A stretch of 64,000 nt of DNA. It comes from Roridomyces roridus. Taxonomy: Eukaryota > Basidiomycota > Agaricomycetes > Agaricales > Mycenaceae. Each line of letters opens with the position of its first letter. Within the stretch, counting starts at the first letter, position 1. The DNA lies in the NCBI GenBank assembly GCA_029378245.1, contig JARKIF010000011.1, positions 1 through 64,000 on the forward strand. The letters run 5' to 3'. The translations under genes and the position numbers were made by a program. The notes below the pieces were generated by a model that worked only from the letters and a program-made list of their open reading frames with translations, was not told where the DNA came from and searched no databases. This document shows, piece after piece, positions 11,236-24,029 of this stretch.

Positions 11236-14200
11236 TTTGCGTGAGTCATTGAGCCCCTGGGCCCATGTCATCCTGTTGTGTGGTTCTTGTGCTTCCAGAA
11301 CACGTCCACTGCCCCAAAACGCGTCTTATCGTCAAGATTGTGCTTCTCATCTGTCTGTTGCTACCTGCACAGGCTGCACCAAGTCATCTTGTGGCTCCAC
11401 CCATTGTTCTCCGTTGCCAGAAGTCCTCCCAACATGACTGGAGCATGACTCGACCATAGAGTTGAGGATGCGAGTTGAACGCGACGCGTTTGATCGTCAA
11501 GTTACGCGTGACTCGTGCCAGGCATGTGACTCCGGATGCCGTCAGCACAGCCTCGGCCTTGCTTCTTCTCCACCACTTCCTCGACCCTCCGTTGCTCCTG
11601 GCCACACCGCTCCTTTCTGACTCGACCCATCATCTCCACGGCCTCCTGCCTAGTTCAACTCTTGCCATGACTCGTCCTCCATCCACTCTCCGTCCGCCTT
11701 GACTTGAGCTCGCCGTCGACTTCTCTGTCAGCCCCTCGTTTCAGGTATGACACCTTCTAGTTGCCTTTCCTGGTTCGCTAACATTGTTCCCTTGATCAGA
11801 ACAAGTCCGCCTCGTGCGCAACATGTCCGCGGAATTGCCACTTGTCCGGATCTATGCATCTCGAACGCCATCTGATGCGCCATCAGGTGCGCTCGATGCC
11901 TGTAAGTCGCCGTTTCTATCGTGCTCCGTTCGCCCGCTCAAGTCCGGATCTATGCATCTCGAACGCCATCTGATGCGCCATCAGGTGCGCTCGATGCCTG
12001 TAAGTCGCCGTTTCTATCGTGCTCCGTTCGCCCGCTCAACAATAAGGTCGTGTGAACCAAATCCACGGAGAACCACGTCCGGGACGGCCATCATTTGCGA
12101 TGCATTAAGCGACTTTCGGAAAGCCAGCGGTAAGAGCGTGAGCATCGGTATGGGCTCGGAACTACAAGACACCCCCAGCGAGTGAATAGATATATTGGCA
12201 TTTTGTGAGCAAACCCACCGACAACCGGATGACCATCACCCACGATGCAGCAAGTGGCCTCCAAATTTACGTGGAAAGGTTGCGGGTGATCCGTGACTTT
12301 TCCAGTCCTGAAATTGTGGCCCGTGGGGGCACACTCACAGGCACGTCCGGGATGGCGATCATCCCGTGGGCATGCATTGCAATCTGCAATTTGCAATTGT
12401 CGCGACAGGTAATTGAAACAAACCAAGATGCCGCCGGTTGAAGACATAGACCGTGTGCCCGAGCTATTCAGAGCGCGAGTTGCAACTCGGTAAGATATCA
12501 AAGATGTCCACCTAGTGGCGCACGCCACAGTCTGACTCGGTGTCACCGAGGAATGTGGCAGATCCTATCTAAGTGCGCGTCGGATGCTTTCTTTCCTGTA
12601 CTATTTACCTGGGTCCAGGAGGGTTGCTGCGCAACCGAGTCGGGACTGAATCGTACTACTTCAAATTCAGGGCCGAGGAATGTGTAGAACGAACCTTTCA
12701 TATCACACTCTCAATAGATGGCAATGCAAGAGTCGCGACCACACTAGTACTTCCATAATACCCACACTCAGGCCAACCCTCGGTGTTTAATACACATTCC
12801 GTGTTGGTTGTACCAGTGCGTCGGCGCTGCGCCGTTGCCTACGGACCGCGAGGGCGGGAGTCAGAACAGACGGCGACCCCATATTGGGGTGTTTTTTAAC
12901 CGTGGGCGGGACACGACATTGAACAAGGTGTATGGATCTACATACTATAAAAGTTCACACGGGCTAGTTCCTGTCATGTATGTATGTATTCAACTCGAGT
13001 TGAACGGGCCACCCTGTCCAAGTATTTTGTACGGATTACGAATGCTCTATCCCAGGACTGGATCGCTAATTACGTTCCGGCGCATCAGGGACGTCCACAT
13101 CGCAACTCGGTCGAAAATGGGGGGATGAAGGGGTCCCGGGGTGGTCGGGCATGGCAGCGCTGCGAAATGAAAAGCCGCAGTGGACTATCACCCTCTCATT
13201 GCCATATGTCAACTTAACTGCCAACAAGCACTCTTTCGGACCTCACTCATGTTGTGTGATATTCAACTTGACAGCATTTCGTTAGTCGAGGTGGGCGAGA
13301 CCAGACTAGTTGAAGAGGAGTTCCGAATCTCCAATTAAATACGTCAAAAGGCTACCGGCGTTCAACATTGCTTTCAGCAAAGCTCAGAAACTTGATGGAT
13401 GCCCAGAAAAACGTTGCGTCGATTGGCAGGTTGTTGAGAACACAAAAAGTTTCAGGACCCATGGAGAAAGGATACTTGCCACTTGGCTGGGCTTTTGATC
13501 CCACGCCTTGTGGATAAACATGTAGCCATCGTTTCCCTGGTTGTATCACATCATACATCGTTCAAACGCAAAGATTCTTCCATGGGCTCACTGTGTACAG
13601 TCCAAGCTTTCGTTGGATTGAAGGTATCATCGCAGTGAGCAAATTTAAACCTCCATGCGCCGCTGTCAATGGGAGGGTCTGGTCACAGTGGTCTGGTCCT
13701 CATCGGCCCAGGCGCTCCGATTCTGATCGGACTTTACATAGGTAAAATCTGTTTCGAGAACCCAAAGGTCCACGGTGATCTTTGCGGATAGATCCGAGGA
13801 CGATCTCGGGTGCCAAGGGTTGTTGCTTCGGGAGCTGATCCTCTAGCTTGAAGCACGCCGTTCACTTTGTCCGCCGGCGTACAAGTACCACACGTGAGTA
13901 ATCAGATCGCAGTGCCGAAGCGAAGGGATGGTCACAGCGAACCCACAGCGTGCCTGACTTATACCGGATCCCCGCCACTGTCTTTTTAGGACCCTAACGT
14001 GTGTTGACTCGATAAACTTGGAGCACATTAGGATTTCTCCGGAACGTTGATCGACACCCACTCTAGCCTCCGAGGGACAACATAGGGTCTGAAATAGACG
14101 GCTGTCGGGCTCGATGTTGTTTGGTTGCCGAATAGTAGCGTGGTAGTGGCATGCAGATCGAACTGTGCATAGTCGGGGGCCTAGCCACTAAAAAACCCAG

Positions 14201-14461
14201 TGCATAGGACCCCGCAATTAGCAGAAAACCAGCTGTTTATCCCATCCGAAAGACAAAGACGGAGCAGATGCCTATTGTAATTTGTGGCGGTGGGCCACTT
14301 TTAGAAAATTGACGCTCTCGTACCGATGCCCCTGGTCGTAATACGAAGAAGACATTGCCGCCGGTGATCAGCTGGAAAAAGGGCCTCGATCTTACCGAAG
14401 TACGGCACCGTATCTGCTGCAGTCTTGCTGCCTGCATATAAGAAGCCCGGTCGACCGGACC
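11236..14461. other. Gene-poor stretch, no supported gene
   Basis: Many short ORFs are present on both strands without splice-consistent linkage or family resemblance. A 98-bp tandem duplication lies within it (11845-12040). The stretch ends at the next zinc-cluster gene, whose promoter should lie in roughly the last few hundred bases. Confidence 0.45.
11845..12040. repeat. 98-bp tandem duplication
   Basis: A unit beginning GTCCGGATCTATGCATC is repeated once with a 98-bp period (about 11845-11942 and 11943-12040), almost without change. The period is not a multiple of three, so any ORF through it shifts frame between copies, which argues against coding use. Confidence 0.85.
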
Positions 14462-15222
14462 ATGGAATGTATGTATTCACACACGCGCCAAGACTCTCCT
14501 TCCTCGTCTGCGTCACCGAGGAAGCGAATTTTTGTTGCTTGCACCGAGTGCCGCAAGCGCAAAGCAAAAGTCCGTGTAACCGTCCTCCGTCGTCTATTCA
14601 TCCAACCATTCTTCAGTGTATCAACACCAGCACAGAGGACTTTCCCAACATCCCTTGTGACCGATGCCAGATGAAGGGCCTCCGCTGCGAATACATTTCT
14701 GTCGGCGAACAGCGGGATTTGCCTTGCAGAGCTGACGCCGGTTCGGCAATCAATCAGAGCGCCTACGGACCCAAGATCCACACGCCACCGCCACCGTCAA
14801 TTCACAAACCATCGCCGGCGCCAGGATCGCTCGTCCCCCATCCGCTCCCCAGATCAACACCATTCCCAATACCCAGCATGCCTGGTGGGACGATACATCC
14901 TGGTCAACTCTACAACTACCCGGGGATGTCTCCACAATACCCCAACATTCATGTGCCACCTCCGTATCCAAGCGGCCACCCACAACGCCCGCATCCCGCA
15001 TCTCGACATCTCGGGGACCGCCGAGACTCTTCGAGCGATGGCAATCCGCAACGCAACGATCTCCTCCTATCCCAACTCAACCCGAACATGTACGATACGA
15101 TATTTCCGACGAACAGCAATCCCGCTCACTCACTGCCATGTTCTAGATCTGCATTGGGCAAACGACAATCCATGCTGATCGGCATGCTTGTCAAGGAGTT
15201 TCAAGAATGCACCACATTCTGA
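14462..15222 (+). CDS. Short Zn2Cys6 zinc-cluster protein, paralogue 2
   Basis: Predicted CDS join(14462..14569,14617..15222), 237 residues. The binuclear cluster is CTECRKRKAK, a 47-nt intron, then C...IPCDRCQMKGLRC, giving CX2CX6CX12CX2CX6C. The intron splits the cluster at exactly the position used by the 9369-10002 paralogue. A long Pro/His/Ser-rich region follows (about residues 75-195). The protein ends in MLIGMLVKEFQECTTF, matching the LIGMLxxEF tail of the paralogue. It is presumably a nuclear DNA-binding regulator. No middle homology domain is present, so activation or ligand sensing would have to be supplied elsewhere. The nearest gene downstream is the monooxygenase (16390-18491, minus). 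I am confident of the DNA-binding motif, less of the start codon, since upstream exons cannot be excluded. Confidence 0.78.
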
Positions 15223-16389
15223 AACATACCCCTCCCTCCCCGCGCCTGTCGCGCGCGCTGATACCTGCTAGATCCACATAATGCTGTATTTATCGGAGCT
15301 TTCCTCCAGCTCAGAGTGGTTGAATAATATTGCGGTGCGGTCGAGGCGGTTGTCTTGATCATGTCCGAGAGACCCAACTCAGTGAGACCGAATCCAGGTC
15401 TAATCCGAAACAACTCGCACCAAACAAACACTGTTGTGAGAAACGATCCTTTGAGCTGGAAATCGGGTCGGCATTCTATGTCCATACCGATTCCCCCACG
15501 TTCGATTTCTAACACCTTCCATCCATCCCCGTGTTCCCGCAGGGCGGGAGCTTCAAGCTCCTGCAATAAAAACTGTCTGTTCAACTAATTTGATTGACTT
15601 GAGCTCTGTGCGACGAGTTCACCGCAGTAGGGATCCCCGTTCATCTGTTATTTGAGCGACACAAGGCGGTGGACGCCTGGCGCACCGGGAGAAGCACTCG
15701 AACCGCTTCAAGTTGAACTCTGTGATCAACGATCAAACTGCGGTCAATTCAATTCCAATGCCAGAAGTAGACACCGAGCCTCGAACATACAGTTGCATCA
15801 CAGTGAATCTCCGCCTTGGCTAGACTCTGGCCGGAAGACTATCCCTCAAGCCGATGTGATTGATGTGGCGGCCTATGTCCTTTGGTATGCTGATCCGAAT
15901 GCTGATGCCTTACAGCCGTTCGCCGTTCGATTTCGCAATTTGAGTCCAAAATCTCATCTTTCCCCCTGTTCTATGTTCGCGACCGCCTAAGACTGCCGTA
16001 TCCCGCCCGCCCGCGCCTGCCGATGGACAGCCGGGTTGACAGTCGGTCACCGTTGACTTACCTGTATGCATCAATTCATTTCCCGCGGGCCGCGGCCTTG
16101 AGACTGGGAGGGAGACTCTATCAGGAACACTGCATAGTATATGTGTGCCATGGTGTAACCACTGGAGCGCTCCATTCAGTTGTACGGCTACTTTGCTGAA
16201 TGTGTCGGGCCCGGGGCCGAGTAAAAGCCCGTTTTTTTTGTCACTCGAGCCTCGAGCGCCACCGCTGGCCTATATGAAAGTCCGGGTGAAACGCAAGAAG
16301 TACATAGACGCCAAAGCTGGTATCTCCGCCCTTTCCTTGCCTTTTCCGAACGAGATGTTAGACCTATCATTATTATGTACAACTTCAAA
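15223..16389. other. Intergenic, no gene seen
   Basis: This is the space between the convergent zinc-cluster gene and monooxygenase gene. A 112-codon ORF at 15652-15990 (plus) has no family resemblance and no splice context. Both 3' untranslated regions should lie here. Confidence 0.4.
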
Positions 16390-18491
16390 TCACAGAACTA
16401 GAAGACCCAGCTCGATCGCCTTGATTTCTAGGGCCTGTCCAAAGTGAACATCGCCAAGGAGCGGTACCGATTTTTGACAACACGTACCAGCTGTTTGGAG
16501 TAGAACCTCGAAATGCCAAAATCTCCCGCTGCGAACCAGAGCTGTTGGCCATGTAAGGTATCGAAAAGCTACTAATGAATAGACGCACCCCAGGATGCCC
16601 CGAAGGACAAAAACAGCCATTTAATTCGCCCTCGTCGTCCGTGCCCCAGACGACGCTCGTTTGGTCGATGGTCTCATCGCCGAAAAGCCCACGCATCGTG
16701 TCGCGCACGCTCTCATAGGACGTCCTGGGGATGGCCTGAGTGTTTGGATGCGGGGACCGAGCGGAAAGACCCACGCGTAGATGACTACATCAACTTGCAG
16801 AGAGGTGCCGTCTGTGAAGATGACAGAGTCTTCTGTAAACCGAGCGATCTCCACGCCTTGTTTGATCTTGACTCTGCCTGAACGAATTTGGTCGGCGACG
16901 CCGACGTCGAGCCCTGTGGTTGTGATAAACAAGGATTTACGGCGGTTGTCTCCACTTACAATACCCTGTGGCATTTGATTCAGTACTGAATAGCATAACC
17001 AATTGGCAACGATTCTCACCTCCGAACCGCTCAAAAATCATCGGATACTGCCCACTCCCATCCTCCCCCATAGTGAGCTTCAACCCAGCCTCCCTAAGTC
17101 CTCTATGCGTCTCCCGTTCCTCCTCCCACATCTCCTCGGTCGATGCCGAACCAATCTTGCGGAGCAGCAAATACGGCTCAGCCTGCGCCTTGAAATCCGC
17201 GATTTCAGTCGGCACGTTCGCTGGCCAGATCGCCTCGAGCTTCTTGGCAACGTTCGCAGACGAGACGACGCAGGTCGCCGAGCGCTGGAGCATCGTCACC
17301 TCCTTGGCGCCTTGAAACGCGAGGTCCTGACAAATGTCTGCGGAGCTATTTCCTGCGCCTACGACGAGCGTGCGTAGGCCAATGAACGGCTGTCCGCCGG
17401 GGTAGGCTGCAGCGTGGAGGATCGTTCCAGAGAAGAGGGACGAGGAGGGAATCGAAGGGGTGTATGGACGCCCGGCGGTTCCTGCTGCGATGACGATGTG
17501 TGCGGGGTTGAGGGTGACGAGCGATCCGGCGTGGTCGATGAGGACTGTCCAGCGTTTCGAGGTGGGGTCGTACTGAGGCGTTGGGAGCGGGTGCGAGTTT
17601 GTCCAGATAACGAGATCTTGTGAGATGGCGTAGTGTTCAAGCCAGTCGGCGAGCTTGTCGCGGGGAGTGTAGATAGGCCAGTTGTCAGGGTAGGCTTGAT
17701 AGAGCACTGACCGAAAGCTCGATAAACGAAAGGGCAGAAGAAGGGAAGACTCACTGGTGTGATGTGTCTTGATCGTGTGCAGGGTCAAGGTCGGATAACG
17801 TTGCCTCCAATTATCACCCACACGAGGATTCGCATCGACAATCAAGGTAGGTATATTCATCTGCTTGAACCGAGCCCCGACATTAAGCCCCGTTTGTCCG
17901 GCGCCAACTGTTGGCGAGTTGAATCAGTAAACGCGAGCAAAGTAAACCGACCACTCAACTGATTAAGACATGCGGGTTGCGTTCGATTTCATTCCGGCGC
18001 AGACGGTGGACGTCATGCCAAGCAAGTGTATGGCCTCCGTACACACCAGTCTCTGCACCGGATTCCTCGTGCCCACGTATATCGGTGAGAGTCATGAATA
18101 CCATGAGTGCCTTCCACTCCCCTACGGCAGCGTCCATCACGAGCGAGAAGTAGCCCTGCCCGGGGCCCACCGTTGTCTCGAAGGTGAAGCCAGAGGAAAC
18201 GCCTGCAGCGACGTGTGTCACCGGGCCTAGCTCGGGTGTGAGGTACGGCCGCGTGTCGAGCGCAGTGTCGCGGACTGCGACGGTCTTTAGAGTGTCGTTA
18301 AGGTATGCCGCAATCCGAGCGCGGCCGCTTAAAGTGCGGTTCCTCCAGGTGAAGACGAGGACGTCACGCAGATATCCAGCCTCGAGGAAGCACTCTGCTG
18401 TGGCTCCAGCATCTCCCGCGGTGAGCGCAGTGCTGAACTCCTCGAGCCACGCAGATGCTATGGCAGTGGTATCGGGTTGGAGGGAGACCAT
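16390..18491 (-). CDS. Flavin-dependent monooxygenase with N-terminal SnoaL-like domain
   Basis: Predicted CDS complement(join(16390..16434,16488..16541,16589..16724,16775..16913,16960..16965,17020..17706,17755..17907,17960..18491)), 583 residues. Residues about 1-170 look like the NTF2/SnoaL-like domain that precedes many fungal FMO-type enzymes. The FAD Rossmann motif IIGAGQTG starts near residue 178, the FMO fingerprint FSGTILHAAAY follows (FxGxxxHxxxY), and the NADPH motif VVGAGNS lies near residue 340. The late IYAT motif and the RFYSKQLALEIKAIELG tail are also typical. The enzyme should use FAD and NADPH to oxygenate a nucleophilic heteroatom or carbonyl substrate; the substrate is unknown. 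A 6-nt microexon (16960-16965) is needed to restore the family motif GGYWLDVG. All introns are 46-54 nt with GT-AG ends. It is divergent from the gene at 19211. Confidence 0.88.
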
Positions 18492-19210
18492 TGTTCGTGG
18501 GGTATCTTGATAGGCTCGGAGTTGTCAGCGAAGTATTCGTGGGAGGAGCTCCCAGGCTGCCAGGGATAAGAGAATCGAGATTCTGCGGAGGAAATGGTAG
18601 ACTGTGGTGACCCACGGCAAACATGTCCAGCTAATACTTGGAGAATTCGAGTATCGACAAGCTCTGGCCAATGCACAATTTCTCAAGTCCGAGATCAGTA
18701 CGGTCCCCAACGAATGGGTTAGCGGAGCGTTGAGTTAGATGCTCAAGCGGCATTGCAATGTATAATAGGAATTTCTAGGGATTTCATGGCGGACTGAGGT
18801 GGATGCGAGAGAATTGCCATGAAAGCAGGAGAAAGCGGCAGTAGTATGACGTAAGCGAGAACCAAACCACCCCAAACACGGGCGCATCTTGTCCCGAACC
18901 ACCACTTCCAGCGACATTCCGAATGTACCTCGTTTGATGTGACTCCTCCATGTCATGTTCGTCTATCTTTGAAGCTCATCAGAACCCGTAGCGCGTGCTC
19001 CAGTCTCGGAGTACGGTATCAGGCTCTCACCGCTCACACACCACCCGATGATTCTTCTGCTTCCATCGATCTGAAACCCAGGCTCGCTACATAATCCCCG
19101 TTTTCCGACCAGTGCCAACAGCCTGGCATAGGCCCCATCTTGATGCAGGAGATGGGTGGCTTTTCTTAACGTCGCTCAAGCCCCGCTCGCTACCTCTTGC
19201 TTCCTGCTTC
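18492..19210. promoter_or_regulatory. Divergent intergenic region (719 bp)
   Basis: It separates the minus-strand monooxygenase start (18491) from the plus-strand membrane-protein start (19211), so it should hold both promoters. I could not identify a specific operator. No coding structure is seen. Confidence 0.4.
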
Positions 19211-21002
19211 ATGTCCTCTGCGCCTCGCCGCATTCTCGTCGACGACGCAGATTCTGCGATCCAGTATGGCGCCGGATGGTCTGCAGCAGATACCACCAAG
19301 TTCGATACCTTGGGCAACTTTGGCCCCGTGTACGGCGGAACAACCCACGCCACGTCGAGCAGTGGCTCCTCCCTGAGCTTCAAATTCTCCGGTGCGTGTG
19401 CATATCGAAGCTGCCATGTCTTTACTCCAACAATGACCATCCGCAGGAACATCCATGGCCGTCTTTGGCACGATAGACATTGCCAACACAAACGGCGTCG
19501 TAACGCCCACTTTCTCGTGCCTCGTCGACGGCGTAGCTATCCCTGAGCAAAACCCGACCTTCCAATTCCCAGAAAACAATTGGAACCTCTGCGAGCAGAC
19601 TCAGCTCTCGTCGGGCACGCATACCTTGACGATCATCGTGCAAACGATGGGGCAGGCTTTCTACTTTGATTACCTGCTATACACGCCGACGGCGGACGTC
19701 GACCTTGATGGCGCGGTACTCGAGTACATGAATACGGACGCGGCTGTGAGCTTTCAGTCGGGATGGCAGGGATGGGGCGCGCAGAATGTGACTCAGGTCA
19801 ATGGGGCATCGGTTACGCTGAATTTTCACGGTGCGCTGAATCCAATGATTTCCGCGGCTTGTAGTGCTCACTTGGATTCAGGGACAGCTGTGTCACTGAT
19901 AGGCTACGTCCCCGCCGAGCTCCCGAAAACCTCCGCCGGTGCGAGCTACACCATCGACGGCGGGGCCTCCACGTCCATTTCCCTCGCTGGTCTTGCATCG
20001 GATAGCACGACCACGCTGTACACCGTACCAATCCTCCAGGTTACCGGTCTCTCGCCAGCGGCCCATAGCCTTGTGGTGACATACGGAGGCGATAATACGC
20101 ATACTCCCCTCCCAGTCGGCTGGTTCTACGTCACCAACTCCGTCCTCGCCGCCGCTGCGCCTCCGCCTCCACCACCGTCATCACAGCCCCAGCAGCAACC
20201 TACCTCGTCTTCGGCTACCCACACTGCGACGCTGACGAAGACGTTTACCTCTGCCGGGTCGGTTTTTACTACCACCTCGCTGAGCGTCTCGGTGTCGCCG
20301 GTGGTGATTTCGTCCTCCTCCGCCTTGGGGAGTACCGCAGGCGGTAGTGCTCTTGACTTGGGCACGTCCGTAGCCTCCTCTCCTTCCCCTTCCCCATCCT
20401 CTTCATCTTCAGTCGGGCTCGTTCGCAGCTCGTCAACGCACCTGGGACCCATCATCGGCGCTGCCGTCGGCGGACTTGTCGTCCTCGTGGCCTTGTTAGC
20501 GGGGACCTTGCTCTGGTGTCGAAAACGCCGCCGACACCGAGCGGGGGTTACCTTGGAGCGGGCACCAGTGGCGTTCTCCACAGCTGGTACGACCGACACC
20601 GAATTTGGGTCAGAGTCGCGCCTCACCAGCAGCGCTGCGTATGCAAACGAAAAATCCCTCGTGGGCACCGGGAACGCCGTTGGGGGAGGAGGACGGGTGC
20701 AGACGTACATGCAGGCTCGTGGCCATCAACCTTCAGACTCGCTTACCAGCGGGGTGACGACTTCCGCTTATGGGTCGAGTGCGAGCGCCAGCGCAAGCCC
20801 GTTTTCCCCTCCCTCCAATACCGACGCCTCCGCCAGCTCGGGAGACCTGCTCCCACCACTTTCTCCTGTACGAGCACGGCGCCCTGTCGTCTATCAGCAA
20901 GGTGTGGACAGCGGCATGCGCATACCCGTACCCGTGCCTGAGACGCAGTCTTTGCTCGAGCCGGAGGTCGTCGAGCTGCCGCCGGGGTATACTCGGCATT
21001 GA
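19211..21002 (+). CDS. Single-pass membrane protein with jellyroll-like ectodomains
   Basis: Predicted CDS join(19211..19391,19447..21002), 578 residues. Two similar extracellular modules are seen. The first contains the segments LSFKFSG, TSMAVFGTID and FYFDYLLYTP, and the second VTLNFHG, SLIGYVP and HSLVVTYGG. They are followed by a Pro and Ser/Thr-rich stalk. A clear transmembrane helix (IIGAAVGGLVVLVALLAG) lies near residues 395-412, with a CRKRRRHR stop-transfer sequence, and a Ser/Gly-rich cytoplasmic tail follows. This layout is common in Agaricomycete surface proteins of unknown function. The first ATG g9ives no signal peptide, so an upstream leader exon or a different start is possible. 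It may act as a surface sensor or adhesin, which is inference only. It is divergent from the monooxygenase. Confidence 0.72.
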
Positions 21003-22859
21003 ATATGGACGATGGACATCAGGAGGTTTTATTTTTCACTGTACATACTACATACATCCTTGCTGCTTGCGGCATCCCGCTCTTTACTATTTACATACTG
21101 GACGAGTCGGCGGTGGATTTCATTTTTTAATTTACCAGATTCAAGATGGTGCCGGACGACTCAAGTACTCTTGACTGGTAGAATACGGGTTGGCTGAGCC
21201 TAGAGTGCAAAAGCGGGGTAACATGGCCGTCCTGCCATTTTTTCTGCCGTCGTGATTACTTTCTTTGGGTCGGCGGGGACGAAGCGACGGATTTAATTCT
21301 GCATCCGACGGTCGGGCCGGGTCGGCTAGAGCTCAATCATCAACCGGTGACGTAGGCACTTGATTCCTTGCTCCCTTCCCTTCAACAGTCTTCACTTCCC
21401 CTTCAGAATCGTTCAAGTACTCGTCCTTGCACCATTGTACGTGGTCACTGGTCCCACGTATGTATGTAGTCTCCCACTCACTGACATCATTCGAAAGACC
21501 AGCTCCGCAGCTTGAAGCAACCGAGCTTTGGCGAGCAACGCCGACCGGAACGTTCCACAGCGACGACGATCGTTGTAACGAAATCAAATGTGCGAATGTG
21601 TCATTCTCCTCCCGCGAATCTCCCGCTCCCAACCGCTCCCTCGCTTGATTCACTGATTGTACACCGATCTGTCGGAGAACGGAGCAGGTGCGAACCAAGA
21701 TGCTGTAACAGGACAACTTAACAACTTCATCATCCGCCGATTGGATTAGACCTGTTTTCCTGCCAATTTGGCGAGGTGCTGCGATGTTGTCCCGAGCGTA
21801 CATATGGCATGGGACGGCGACTCGCGCTCTCCGTCCTCGTCCGTTGATCTCTATGACGACCAGATAGATACGCGGGATGTCCTAATCCGCTCAGTTGGCA
21901 CCCGACTTTCAAATTTTCACCGGTCAGTTTGGGCAAAATTGGTTGGATCCCACTGGCAAGCAGCAAAGCGTTCCTTCCATTGGAATTTCCATTTGATTTC
22001 AAGTGTTGATCCTTGATACCGCATCAACAATCTTTGCTCGCAACATCAATCAAGCAAAAAATACACTCCGGGCCGCCGCTGATTTTCTGAGTACATCGAA
22101 CCTCGAATTCGTTGATCCTTCCATCGTTTGAGGAGTTTTTAGACTGACGGTTCCCACGGTGGGACATAGACTCCACGAAACATTCCAACTCGAGAATTCA
22201 GGAAAGTGGCAATTCGATCACTCACTCGACCAACCGTGCCGGCCTTGCAAGGGAGACCGTTCTTTCGCTGGCACCGAAATGGATACATCTCCAGGTATGT
22301 ACCACATGTTACTGACAGCTGACTGACACTGCATCTCTTGATAGTCACTGGTCAGTCCCCAGATCTGCCGTCCAGCTGGTTTTGATTCGCTGATCATAAA
22401 CGAGTCATGCTCTACCCAGTTTCTGCGGCGGCCAAGCACCTTCTCGTGGGGCTCGGCGTACCTGGAACAGATATGCGATGTCTCGTGAATTCTCACTCCA
22501 GGGCGTCCTTGGGGCCCTCTATTTTCAACATCTTGACAGGCATCTCTCCATATGCGTCCTGACTCAAGGCCTCTCAAGCGTCAAGTTTGTCGAACTTCCG
22601 CGGACAGGAGGACTCCTGACTGGGACTCAGAAGTAGGCGCACATGGTGCAGTTCGATCATCTAATTAATCAGCTGCGGGCATCACTATCTCAAGTCAAGC
22701 TTGCCTCGTAGGACATTTCGATGATGACACTGACAGCTGCCGCCAACTGTTTTGCGTGTCCGGGCTCCGAACTTCTGCCTTGGATCTAATTCCCACACCT
22801 CAACCACTTATACCCTCACGCGATCTCTTGTCGACGTTCCTCGACCCACTCATCCGCTC
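21003..22859. other. Intergenic, no gene seen
   Basis: No splice-consistent gene. The 3' end of the membrane-protein gene and the promoter of the next gene should be here. ORFs at 21333-21803 and 22218-22577 (minus) show no family resemblance. Confidence 0.4.
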
Positions 22860-23989
22860 ATGAATCGCATGTACTACCGCAACACTGCGACCAATACGGG
22901 TGCTGATGGAGGAGGAGGAGTAGGAGAGTGGCGGAGGCGTCCACTGCCTCACGCGCCCTCCAACCAAATAGTGGAGCGCACTCCCTCGTATAGCTCACAA
23001 GACAACTCGCCGTACAAGATAGACCATTTCATCGTATGTGCGCATGGCAAGCTACGGTTTAATCATTGAATCCACCACCATGACAGGCACACACACACTC
23101 AACGGATTCGCTCTCTAGCCCTGGTTCGCATGCGCCGAACCACTATCACCGATATCATCACCATAAATCACGTCCGGCCCACTCGACTTCCATATATTCC
23201 ACACAGACGGAACGTCGGCGCACGCCGCAATTCGAGTCTACCGAGACAAGTACCCCGTCGTACGGCAGCTCCTTCTACCGAATGAGCAACCTCGCTGCTG
23301 TGCGTCATACTCTCTTCTTATTTTATCATATTAATCGCAGAGAATCACCTTCCAAACGATAGATTCAATCCACCGACTCACTACACGATCCCCAGCGCTT
23401 CGTCCCTCCCCGAATAGTCACAGCACCAGACGCCTACGACTCATCACAGTCCAGCTTGATCAGCTCTGGCACGACGGGTTCCATGACCGGCGCCACGACG
23501 TTACGGTCCCGGCCAGCTCAACGTCGGTACACTTTCTTCTCGCCTGAGCCAGACACCAAGCGCCGTCTTGAGGTCGACGACTCTAGGTCGGAGCTCCCTG
23601 CACCGCCGCCCCTGCCAAGGTCCCTCCAACGGCCTGGAGTGGTATTTCAATTCGGACCCCCTCCAGCGCGTTCGCGTTCGCGTTCAAGGCCTCGGCGTAT
23701 GGCAAAGATGCAGCAGCGTGCAGAGTTGCATGAATTCGAACCGAGAACAAGAAATACCAATACTAACAGAGGGTTTCAGAGGTCTACCTCGACCCCGCCT
23801 GATACCCCTCCCGATCCAGACTCGTCGTTTTGGATCGACGAAGCGTCGGAGGTGTCGGATTCGGAATGGTGTGTGGACGTTGACGCGTACGGGGAGGAGA
23901 TCACGTATGCGAGGCAGCTTCAGAGGGAAAAGGCGAAAGAGGCGGATGTATTCCGGGCGAGAGTGAAAGATTTTTTCGGGTTCAAGTGA
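22860..23989 (+). CDS. Ser/Pro/Arg-rich protein of unknown function
   Basis: Predicted CDS join(22860..23033,23087..23299,23396..23989), 326 residues, in frame. I do not recognise the family. The protein is low-complexity and probably largely disordered. It has a Gly run near residue 18, a His-rich patch near residue 75, a Pro-rich stretch followed by alternating Arg-Ser (about residues 200-215), an acidic Ser/Glu segment (FWIDEASEVSDSEWCVDVD) and a charged C-terminal helix ending KDFFGFK. The third exon is one long open frame. The second intron is unusually long for this window (96 nt), and an earlier acceptor at 23340 exists but puts the exon out of frame. The start at 22860 is the first ATG of the open frame, and upstream exons are possible. 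Confidence 0.6.
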
Positions 23990-24029
23990 ATCTGAGTGTG
24001 AGGGGGACATTTAAATCATCCACATACGG

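Noticed and set aside
20126..20710. 194-codon minus-strand ORF rich in Val/Glu/Gly
   Set aside because: It is the complement of the Ser/Pro-rich stalk and transmembrane region of the 19211-21002 gene, a typical shadow of GC-rich coding sequence.
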